Below are positions 17,644 through 24,060 of a DNA stretch of 24,060 nt, piece by piece; position 1 is the stretch's first letter, and the number at the start of each line of letters is the position of its first letter. The DNA is from Candidatus Zixiibacteriota bacterium. GTDB lineage: Bacteria; Zixibacteria; MSB-5A5; GN15; JAAZOE01. The notes beneath the pieces were generated by a model. That model was not told where the DNA came from, ran no database searches, and saw nothing but the letters and a program-made list of their open reading frames with translations. The stretch spans positions 1 to 24,060 of the forward strand of contig JAQVRW010000003.1 of NCBI GenBank assembly GCA_028700875.1, in the 5' to 3' direction. The position numbers and the translations under genes were made by a program.

Positions 17644-17956
17644 GTATGCCTCCTCCTGGATGGAATTGAAGGGTGATAGGTAAGGTAAAATACCAACGCG
17701 TTTAAAATCGATGTGTTCATTATTGCCCTAGCCAAACGTAAACCCTACCTAAACATAATAATCGATGTTTTAATCCAAGCAAGGGTTTTTTGTAACAGCC
17801 GGGCAAAAGACCCGGAGGCAAGTGCGGTCGCGACGCGCGAAAGGGGGGGAATCGACAGGAAAATCTCGAAATCAGTGTCCATTATTGAAGATTAGGAATT
17901 CTGTCGGGGGAAATGTATAGCGGGGCGTCTTGACAGGCGGTCGAGGGCCGACAAAA
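17644..17956. other. Intergenic leader region upstream of the caspase-like gene
   Basis: This 313-base gap contains the strong minus-strand Shine-Dalgarno of the caspase gene next to 17643. It also holds a short direct repeat (ATCGATGT at about 17707 and 17761) and a small hairpin CCGGG/CCCGG at 17799-17803/17811-17815. A 60-codon + strand frame (17713-17895) has no ribosome site or recognisable content. I found no match to a riboswitch or RNA gene I know, and no convincing promoter. Confidence 0.4.
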
Positions 17957-20500
17957 TTATTTGATTATCAACAATTTGCCCAATTGGTCGCCCATGGGGG
18001 AGGTTACCGACCAGATATACAGGCCGGTTGTAATGGCCTGCGTATTGCGTGAAATCAGGTTCCAGGTTTCCTGCATGGCCTGAGGTCCTCCCTCCGGCTG
18101 GTAATGGTCGATCTGCTGGACCAGGTCGCCGCTGACGGTATAAATGCGGATGGTGCAGATCCGGGGAAGATTGGCGAAATGGACCGCCCGGGACCGTTCG
18201 GCCGATTTGGTGCGGTCGCGGTTTTCGTACCCGGCCCGGGCGTACCCGCCGTCGATCCGATACGGGTTGGGAAACACATAGACGCTCAGGCCTTCGTTCT
18301 CGACCGCATCGGTTCCGGCCATCGGATAGGCGAGGGTGGCGTTGGTCATGACCGATGATTCCAGAGCGGTCAGGAAATAGGACCGGCTGCCATAATCGAA
18401 AGCCGTCACGGCGACATAGACCGGCCGGGACGGGGGAAGATTGTCGATTACGTATTCGTACTCGTAATACCGATGATATCCTTCTTCGGTGGTGTCGGCG
18501 AGGTCATTGCGGTCGGCCTCGGGATAGACCCGATGAATTCCGGTCGGGTTGGACAGATCCGACTGATTCCAATCCTGGGGGGTGAAATAGGTGTAGACAT
18601 TATCCGGATTCTGAGGATCATCGGGCGCCATCGGCGACTCGGCGGTGTACAGGTCCGGGTCGAACGCGGCGCCGTAGATGATCTGCAGGGAGTCATAGGT
18701 AAGGGGGGCGGGGGAGTTCTCCCAGCGTTGCAGGAGGCTGTTCCACTGATAGCGGTTGTAGTCGCGTTGGTCGTAGGTGGCCAGAAGGACGAAATCGGAG
18801 AAGCGATTATCCTCGCCGTAATAGACTTTGTACCCTTCGAAATCTTTCGTTTTGGAGAAAATATCGACGGCGTTTTCGGTCGTCTGACCGTTCCAGCGAA
18901 GGATGAGTTTGCCGTATTCGGTGAGGACTTTCAATCTCGGCGAGGGAGGCGGGGCGGCGCCGCGAAAATCGGGCACGCCGTCTCCCTTGAAGAATGCATA
19001 GGTCGAATCGGTGCCGGTGGTGTTGACGAACCATCGGGCCAAACCGGAGTCATGCTTCGCGTCATTATCGGTGTCATATCCGGGGTTGTCGTAGATCCAA
19101 TCGGCCCACATCGAATTCAGTCCCAGGTCGCTGAAGTCGAACTGAGACTGGTATGGCCCCGGGGCGAGGGGGGTGAAGATGTCCTCGAAGGCGCGCGGAT
19201 TATGATGGAAATTCTCGCCGCCGATATACGACAGCGTCACCGGCAAGACCGATTCCGGAGCGACATCGAACGGCCCGAAGCTGAGCAGGTAGATCGAGTT
19301 TTGTCCCTTGGCGTAGTCATCGGCGTCGCGCGGCGGCGGGAGCCATCCGGCGCCGGTGTGTGGCACGGCGCTTTCCATCTGGTCGTAATCGGTCTCGGGC
19401 GTGCTGAGGACATAGTATTTGTTGCGGTCGCCGACCGGCGAACCCATGGTGGGGCCGAAACTGCGAAACGGCTTGTCGGCGGTCACCTGGCGCGGGCCCC
19501 AGTCGTTGTTGGTGGAATAGTCGGTGACCCACCAGTTGAAGGAATAGCGCAGGCTGTCGGATGGCGTGCGGATCACCCGCGTGGCGGCCACCCCGGTGCA
19601 GGAGGAGAAGTCGTACCCCCCGGCGGCGACACTGGGGTCGCCGTCGTTGTCGGCGGTCCAGGCGACGCGGACGGTATCCTCGTATCCCGGCCAGATCGGC
19701 GAGGGGATGACTTCCTTGTATCCGCAGATGTCATCGAGCCAGCTCCCGGTCCCCCCGTCCTGCGATATATGATAGACGTCGGCGTCCACCAGGATGCCGA
19801 TATACAGCTTCTTGAGCGGGAAAGGGCCGATATTCTTGATCTTGTAGTCGAGGAGGACGAAATCCTCGGCGTAGGGATAACTCCAGGCATAGCTGGATTG
19901 GGTGACGGCGATATTCAAAGGAATATGTGGGCGGTTGTCCATCGGGTCCATGCTGATCAGCGAGGGATCGGCCAGCGTGTCGGTGTACTGGACGATAATG
20001 TCCTCTTCCGAGACGGCTTCCGTGGAATAATACCGGGAGAAGGGTTGGGTCGAACGGCGGATGATCCGTCCCGCCTCGCCGGCATCCGGCCAGAATTCGA
20101 CGATATTGCTGGACAGGTAGAAATCCTCGGCGGCGGTGGAGACCAGCGTGTCGCGGCCGACCACGGCCCCGATCCATAGCGCGCCGATCCACAGGGTTTC
20201 GATATCGGAATTGAGCGGGTACTCGCAGGCCAGAGCCTGCTTGCCGGTTTCGGGGTCGAGCGGCGTGGTGGGGAAATAGCCGGTGCCGAAGTAGCCGTTG
20301 TTGGTGATGGCCAGCCCCATGCGATTGATCTTGTGGACTTCGAGGCTGACATTGGGCAGGCCGGCGCTCGGTTTGGCCAGGGCCGACGGGGGTTGGAGTA
20401 GCCGGAAATCGGGCCGGGCCGCCAGCGGGGCCGACGCGATCAGCAAGGCCATGACGGCGAAAAGCAAGGTTGGAATTGGTCGCCGATACCGTGTTTTCAT
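17957..20500 (-). CDS. Large secreted protein with FN3-like and type IX/FlgD-like C-terminal domain
   Basis: I place the start at 20500 (MKTRYRRP...), which begins a good Sec signal peptide with a hydrophobic core ending ASAPLAARP; this gives 847 residues. The frame extends 32 codons further upstream but without signal character. The N-terminal two thirds match a class of large uncharacterised exported proteins common in FCB-group genomes, with many Tyr/Trp/Asp and 'NNGYFGTGYFP' and 'LWIGALWIG' segments. From about residue 520 an FN3-like stretch follows, with LKVLTEYGKLILRWNG and EGYKVYYGEDN. The last ~105 residues (from VFPNPYR) have the FlgD-Ig/type IX sorting form, with IRIYTVSGDLV and GLYIWSV ending in KLLIIK. 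It is probably cell-surface or secreted; its role is unknown. Confidence 0.82.
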   Translation of the reverse strand: MKTRYRRPIPTLLFAVMALLIASAPLAARPDFRLLQPPSALAKPSAGLPNVSLEVHKINRMGLAITNNGYFGTGYFPTTPLDPETGKQALACEYPLNSDIETLWIGALWIGAVVGRDTLVSTAAEDFYLSSNIVEFWPDAGEAGRIIRRSTQPFSRYYSTEAVSEEDIIVQYTDTLADPSLISMDPMDNRPHIPLNIAVTQSSYAWSYPYAEDFVLLDYKIKNIGPFPLKKLYIGILVDADVYHISQDGGTGSWLDDICGYKEVIPSPIWPGYEDTVRVAWTADNDGDPSVAAGGYDFSSCTGVAATRVIRTPSDSLRYSFNWWVTDYSTNNDWGPRQVTADKPFRSFGPTMGSPVGDRNKYYVLSTPETDYDQMESAVPHTGAGWLPPPRDADDYAKGQNSIYLLSFGPFDVAPESVLPVTLSYIGGENFHHNPRAFEDIFTPLAPGPYQSQFDFSDLGLNSMWADWIYDNPGYDTDNDAKHDSGLARWFVNTTGTDSTYAFFKGDGVPDFRGAAPPPSPRLKVLTEYGKLILRWNGQTTENAVDIFSKTKDFEGYKVYYGEDNRFSDFVLLATYDQRDYNRYQWNSLLQRWENSPAPLTYDSLQIIYGAAFDPDLYTAESPMAPDDPQNPDNVYTYFTPQDWNQSDLSNPTGIHRVYPEADRNDLADTTEEGYHRYYEYEYVIDNLPPSRPVYVAVTAFDYGSRSYFLTALESSVMTNATLAYPMAGTDAVENEGLSVYVFPNPYRIDGGYARAGYENRDRTKSAERSRAVHFANLPRICTIRIYTVSGDLVQQIDHYQPEGGPQAMQETWNLISRNTQAITTGLYIWSVTSPMGDQLGKLLIIK

Positions 20501-20505
20501 CGTAT

Positions 20506-20536
20506 CAAATATACGAAAATCGGGCCAAAATTCAAA
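20506..20536 (-). promoter_or_regulatory. Possible Bacteroidota-type promoter for the secreted-protein gene
   Basis: On the minus strand TTTG, 19 bases, then TATATTTG (TAnnTTTG form) precedes the ATG at 20500. This is the spacing of the primary Bacteroidota promoter. It lies so close to the ATG that the transcript would be nearly leaderless. The -7 element also overlaps a small perfect inverted repeat CGTAT/ATACG (20501-20515). No Shine-Dalgarno is present. Whether this organism uses that promoter class is unknown. Confidence 0.3.
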
Positions 20537-20590
20537 GCGGGTTGAAAAGGGGCTGGGGGGCGGATTCGGGATTTTAGAAGGGGCACATAA

Positions 20591-20618
20591 GTTCAATTTC
20601 CCGGTCCGTTACTATAAA
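20591..20618 (+). promoter_or_regulatory. Weak sigma70-like promoter candidate for the DUF488 gene
   Basis: GTTCAA (20591-20596), 16 bases, then TATAAA (20613-20618) lies 35 bases before the DUF488 ATG. The -10 is good and the -35 poor. The 152-base divergent gap between 20500 and 20653 has no other clear signal on this strand. Confidence 0.3.
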
Positions 20619-20652
20619 AATATTCTTTGATCACGCCGATAACGTATATATC

Positions 20653-21108
20653 ATGAGTACGCCTATGAAAAGATATGAATTATTGACGATCGGGTATGAA
20701 GGGCGAGAAATAGACGAACTTATCGAACGCCTGAAGCAATGCAACGTTTCTCGCCTGATTGATGTTAGAGAGATTCCACTATCCAGGAAGAAGGGATTTT
20801 CGAAGTCCGCTTTGCGGAACCGCCTTCAACAAGAACATATTGAATACGTTCATATAAAAGCACTCGGAAGTCCCTCGGCCATTCGTAACAAGCTAAAATC
20901 TGACTGGGATTATAAATACTTTTTTATGGCATATTCCGAGCATCTATCCCAGAATATGGATGTAGTAAGAGAGGTTCACGAATACATTTCCGATGGAAAT
21001 GTTTGCCTTATGTGTTTTGAACGTTCCTATGAAAAATGTCACCGCTTAATGGTTGCGGATAAAATAAAAGAATATGATGGAAATGGGCTCCATATAAAAC
21101 ACATTTGA
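20653..21108 (+). CDS. DUF488 family protein
   Basis: This is a DUF488 protein of 151 residues, the family's normal length. Family marks are TIGYEGREIDELIERL near the N-terminus, LIDVREIP with D37 and R39, and the C-terminal LMCFERSYEKCHR with C121, E123, C129, H130 and R131. The biochemical role of DUF488 is not established. Its Cys-x-Glu...Cys-His-Arg cluster suggests a catalytic or nucleotide/nucleic-acid-processing site, and the family turns up in accessory and defence islands. It is AT-rich compared with surrounding genes. No clear Shine-Dalgarno is seen; ATG 20665 (residue 5) is an alternative start. The partner gene begins six bases after its stop, indicating one transcript. Confidence 0.88.
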   Translation: MSTPMKRYELLTIGYEGREIDELIERLKQCNVSRLIDVREIPLSRKKGFSKSALRNRLQQEHIEYVHIKALGSPSAIRNKLKSDWDYKYFFMAYSEHLSQNMDVVREVHEYISDGNVCLMCFERSYEKCHRLMVADKIKEYDGNGLHIKHI

Positions 21109-21114
21109 TAGGCA

Positions 21115-21894
21115 ATGAAAGAAACTGAAAGGAAGCAAATACTTATTACAGTCAAGGCTTATCCCAATCCCAATAGAAAGCGCGGTGAAACAGTGTGTTG
21201 CGCAGGGATTGACCTTGACGATTATAAGCTAATCCGCCTTCACCCTGTCCCGTTCCGCGATCTAAATCGCTCTCAACAATTCAAGAAATATAGCATAATA
21301 GAGGTTGATTGTTTTCGTCCGAATAACGACCACAGACCTGAAAGCTATAGCATACATTGCTCCTCTATTAAAATCATAGATCACATCGACTCTGAACGGG
21401 GGACGTGGAGGAGACGAAATAGCATTGTCTCCAAGGTCCCGGCAAAAACTATGTGCCAAGTTTGTGAGGAGTCCAAAGTAGACGGTCTGTCTTTGGGAAT
21501 TATCAAACCTGATGATATTACGTTTGAATACATGAGGCGAAAGCGATCTGATCCAAAGAAAAGAGAAGCCTACTATTCTCAATTTGATCTTCTCAACAAG
21601 GCGAAGGGTGTAATAGAGGAAATTCCCTTTTTGTTTCATTATCGTTTTAATTGCGCCGGGGTCGCCAAGTGCGAAGGGCACAAACTGGCAATTGTGGATT
21701 GGGAAATATGTCAAGCTTACAGGGAATGGCGCGAACAATTTTCTGACGAAGTTTTGCCAGAGGAAATTAAGAAGAAATGGCTTACGATAGCTGATACGTC
21801 GAAAAAAGATGTCCGTTTCTACGTTGGAAACATGAACCGTTTCAGAGAAACCTTTCTGGTCTTGGGCGTTTTTTACCCCCCCAAAGCGATATAG
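21115..21894 (+). CDS. Conserved hypothetical partner of DUF488, Cys/His motif
   Basis: I recognise the N-terminal pattern (ILITVKAYPNPNRKRGETVCCAGI, then IRLHPVPFRDL and QFKKYSIIEVD) as a conserved family that I have seen next to DUF488, but I know no assigned function. The 259-residue protein is basic and soluble. It carries C114-x2-C117 and a C-terminal C180-x5-C186-x2-H189 followed by IVDWE (193-197), which may form a zinc or catalytic site. The DWE acidic pair after a Cys/His cluster could be part of a nuclease-like site, but this is only inference. Row 21541 has 22 of 60 G+C, so the two-gene module stands out as AT-rich and is likely acquired. The start ATG 21115 has AGG three bases upstream. 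Confidence 0.78.
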   Translation: MKETERKQILITVKAYPNPNRKRGETVCCAGIDLDDYKLIRLHPVPFRDLNRSQQFKKYSIIEVDCFRPNNDHRPESYSIHCSSIKIIDHIDSERGTWRRRNSIVSKVPAKTMCQVCEESKVDGLSLGIIKPDDITFEYMRRKRSDPKKREAYYSQFDLLNKAKGVIEEIPFLFHYRFNCAGVAKCEGHKLAIVDWEICQAYREWREQFSDEVLPEEIKKKWLTIADTSKKDVRFYVGNMNRFRETFLVLGVFYPPKAI

Positions 21895-21918
21895 TCGTTG
21901 CGCGGTATCCAATAATAA

Positions 21919-21944
21919 AGGGGACGGCTGTTGGGCCATCCCCT
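21919..21944. terminator. Possible hairpin terminator between convergent genes
   Basis: AGGGGA (21919-21924) pairs with TCCCCT (21939-21944), with an inner GGC/GCC pairing after a C-A mismatch. It lies between the convergent stops at 21894 (+) and 21971 (-). No long T-run follows on either strand, so termination strength is doubtful. Confidence 0.4.
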
Positions 21945-21970
21945 GTTGGTTGATTCTATCAGCAGATCGG

Positions 21971-24060
21971 CTATTTCATGGCCGACGAAGCGGGGGCATG
22001 AAAGAGCATCTCGGGTGGGATGATCTGCTTCTTCATCCCCGGACCCTGGATCGAGGCCGTCAAGGCCTGGTCCCCTGTCCCCTGGAACATATAAACCATG
22101 ATCGGATGCAGCCCTGCCCGAAGCGCGATTCGGCCGGACATCTCCTGCTCCCCATGCACGCCGCCGTTGTCGGCCAGAAGCGTGTCGCCGATATACAGTT
22201 CGCTGCCATCATCCGAATTGACGAAGAACGTATACACGCCATCCGTGGGAACACGAACGAAGCCCTTGAACATCAGGCCGTATCCTTCTTTCTGCGCAAA
22301 CGGCGGTATCGAAACTGAGACCATCAGGGTCTCCTGCTGATATCTGATAGCTTCGAAATCGGGCACGTCTTGCCAGGCACCCTCGAAATAATAGCATAAC
22401 AGACCCGGTTCGACATTGGCGGCGGTCACGGCCGGATGAGGCGCCAGCTTGATAAAATCGGCTTCGGCAACATGATGATTGTCGGCACCATCTTTGAAGG
22501 AACAAGCCTTGACCGTGGCCGATTTGGTCAGGGTAAACGGTTTCTCATACAAGAGCGAATGACGGGTCGGCTCGCTGCCACCCAGCGTGTAATGAATCTC
22601 CGCGCCGGGAACGGGACAGGCCAGACGGACGGTCGTTTCATCGAGGAAGGAATTTTGGTCGGCATAAATCTTGGTCACCGTGGCGTTGGTGACATCGAAC
22701 AACGACTGGGCGGCATGAACATTGTCCTGCGCCGTGCTGACGACTGTCGCCGCTGCGATTCGGATATCGGCGTTGTCCGCCAGGGTCACCGTTTCGGCTC
22801 CGGACGGCAGGTCAATACGGAACAGATACAGATAGGTGAATCGATATGCCTCGTTTTCGCCCGCTGGCGTATGGCGATGCGATCCGTACCATATCGCCGG
22901 ATCGTGGTTGATATACGACGGCGCGATCAGATCGGCTTCCTCGATGATCGTATCGCTGGTCACCCGGTTGTTCCACTGCCCGATCGGTTCCGCATAATCC
23001 GGTACCCACCCCATTGTCGTGATATCATAGTTGACGAAATAAACGTGCTTTGGGCCGCCGACCGCCGCCACCAAAAGATAGAGTCGGTTGAACGATCCTT
23101 GCGGAAGCCGAATCTCCTGCCCCTTGCAGGCGACGATATTGTTCGCGCCGGCGTTTTTGGGGCCGAAGACGAAGGGGATGTTTTCGTACACCAGCGTATC
23201 GGGCATCAACTCCCCGGCCAGCGTGTTGCCGAGACCGTCGAAGTCGCCATCCGTCCGGTTGTCATCCAAGCTGATGCCGTCGAGGTTATAAGGCAGCGTC
23301 ACAGACTTGCAGACCGGCGGAGTAACCGAGGTCAACTTATTGTCCAGAGTCAGGGCCAGCGTTTTGGGTTGGTAAGAGGTGAATGATACGGCCACTACAT
23401 CATCGGTGACCGTCAATTCGCGCTGGAACTGTTCGACGCCGTTCATTTCTTTCGCGGCGGAGATTGGCGTCGCGCAGTGAATCTGCACATCGTTAAGCGG
23501 CTTACCGGTCAGTTCCCGCAGGCGCACGATCAGATCATTGCCATCTTCGGCGAATTTGACGGCCGTGACCATGACGGCAGGATTGTCGTTCGATGCTGCA
23601 CCGGTAACGGTCAACAAGGAAAAGCTCTTGTCCAGTTTGCCCGGATGCGATGTGGTTTGGAAAGCCAGCAGCGGTTGGTTGAGACGGGCCGCCTGCCACG
23701 CCACCGCGCCATCGCGCCAGTCGCCCTTGTGGCCGGTGACGGCGAAGGTGACACGATGCCAGCCGATATCCTGCGACCGCTGATCCGCCACCCATTCCCA
23801 ACCAGGGGAAATGCCGGGGGTATGGATCAGCGACAACCGCAGGGTCTTTTTGTCGGGATGATCCCAACCGTATTTGCAGTCATTGAGCACGGCGACGCCA
23901 TAGTCGCCGCCTTCGGAAGTCATGTCGGCCCATTGCTGCGCCGGGACTTCATACAGCTTGGGGTAGTTGATGCCGCGCCGGATCGTTCCCAGGCCGATGT
24001 CATAGGTGATGCTGTCGTTGGGGGCGGTCATGGTAAACGATGCTTTCAACAGGGTCTCTT
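21971..24060 (-). CDS. GH38 alpha-mannosidase-like protein, C-terminal part with chitobiase-C-like and PA14-like domains (N-terminus outside window)
   Basis: The frame stays open to the window edge (reading ETLLKASFTM before the first in-window methionine), so the gene starts beyond 24060. The first visible part matches the C-terminal beta-sandwich region of family-38 alpha-mannosidases: VPAQQWADMTSEGGDYGVAVLNDCKYGWD, LRLSLIHTPG, then HRVTFAVTGHKGDWRDGAVAWQAARLNQPL. Next is a chitobiase/hexosaminidase C-terminal-like module (about 22460-22700) with EIHYTLGGSEPT, then LYEKPFTLTKSATVKACSF. The last ~145 residues (about 21974-22408) look like a PA14 domain: GLLCYYFEGAW, FKGFVRVPTDGVYTFFVNSDDGSELYIGDTLL, LRAGLHPIMVYMFQG. 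The fusion suggests an exported glycan-degrading enzyme with carbohydrate-binding modules. The catalytic domain is not visible here. Confidence 0.85.
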   Translation of the reverse strand, partial: ETLLKASFTMTAPNDSITYDIGLGTIRRGINYPKLYEVPAQQWADMTSEGGDYGVAVLNDCKYGWDHPDKKTLRLSLIHTPGISPGWEWVADQRSQDIGWHRVTFAVTGHKGDWRDGAVAWQAARLNQPLLAFQTTSHPGKLDKSFSLLTVTGAASNDNPAVMVTAVKFAEDGNDLIVRLRELTGKPLNDVQIHCATPISAAKEMNGVEQFQRELTVTDDVVAVSFTSYQPKTLALTLDNKLTSVTPPVCKSVTLPYNLDGISLDDNRTDGDFDGLGNTLAGELMPDTLVYENIPFVFGPKNAGANNIVACKGQEIRLPQGSFNRLYLLVAAVGGPKHVYFVNYDITTMGWVPDYAEPIGQWNNRVTSDTIIEEADLIAPSYINHDPAIWYGSHRHTPAGENEAYRFTYLYLFRIDLPSGAETVTLADNADIRIAAATVVSTAQDNVHAAQSLFDVTNATVTKIYADQNSFLDETTVRLACPVPGAEIHYTLGGSEPTRHSLLYEKPFTLTKSATVKACSFKDGADNHHVAEADFIKLAPHPAVTAANVEPGLLCYYFEGAWQDVPDFEAIRYQQETLMVSVSIPPFAQKEGYGLMFKGFVRVPTDGVYTFFVNSDDGSELYIGDTLLADNGGVHGEQEMSGRIALRAGLHPIMVYMFQGTGDQALTASIQGPGMKKQIIPPEMLFHAPASSAMK

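Noticed and set aside
17799..17815. CCGGG/CCCGG hairpin as terminator or riboswitch upstream of the caspase gene
   Set aside because: The T-run lies on the wrong side for both strands, and the surrounding sequence matches no riboswitch core I know.
17713..17895. 60-codon + strand frame in the caspase upstream gap
   Set aside because: It has no ribosome site, homology or convincing composition.
17930..17958. TTGACA on the + strand as a promoter
   Set aside because: No acceptable -10 is found at the right distance, and it would only transcribe antisense to the exported-protein gene.
18473..20179. 568-codon + strand open frame opposite the exported protein
   Set aside because: It is the antisense shadow of a GC-rich gene on the minus strand that has a signal peptide and a clear C-terminal domain. 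The product lacks any motif.
22436..23386. 316-codon + strand open frame opposite the GH38-like gene
   Set aside because: It is an antisense shadow without motifs; the minus strand encodes recognisable domains.

Overview
This window looks like the origin-proximal part of a GC-rich bacterial chromosome, most likely an uncultured member of the FCB group (a Zixibacteria-type lineage is my best guess). The inference rests on three things: the conserved yidC-mnmE-mnmG-rsmG-parA-parB block, a large secreted protein ending in a type IX/FlgD-like C-terminal domain, and generally GC-rich codon use. No 16S or other decisive marker is present, so the taxonomy is inference.

Region 1 (1-7774, + strand) is housekeeping: the 3' end of yidC, mnmE and mnmG (tRNA wobble uridine modification), rsmG (16S rRNA methylation), parA/parB (chromosome segregation), a membrane-anchored M23 peptidase and a bactofilin. 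A perfect 16-bp parS lies just before rsmG, and a near-perfect one lies after mnmE. Between bactofilin and the next gene, a 220-bp gap carries a cluster of DnaA boxes (one perfect, two with a single mismatch, two degenerate). It is a good candidate for oriC or a DnaA-binding regulatory site.

Region 2 (7995-16643, + strand) starts with a MoxR AAA+ ATPase whose usual partner, a DUF58/vWA protein, is separated from it by a 3.6-kb, visibly more AT-rich gene. That gene encodes a 1190-residue SIR2-domain protein of the kind used in anti-phage defence. Downstream of DUF58 the expected membrane Bat genes are absent. Instead there is a small beta-rich protein, an AT-rich protein with an HNH-like zinc signature, an NmrA-like NAD(P)-binding protein and a histone-deacetylase-fold deacetylase. 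GC-rich hairpin elements flank this accessory stretch.

Region 3 (16753-20500, - strand) holds a caspase-fold lipoprotein with an intact His/Cys dyad and an 847-residue secreted protein. A bidirectional terminator separates it from region 2. Region 4 (20653-21894, + strand) is an AT-rich two-gene module, DUF488 plus a conserved Cys/His protein, that looks acquired. Region 5 (21971-24060, - strand, running off the window) is the C-terminal part of a GH38 alpha-mannosidase-like protein fused to chitobiase-C-like and PA14-like domains.

The most unusual feature is the SIR2 gene inside the MoxR-DUF58 pair next to a candidate replication origin. It may be defence cargo inserted into a housekeeping operon, or part of a MoxR/effector/vWA conflict unit.
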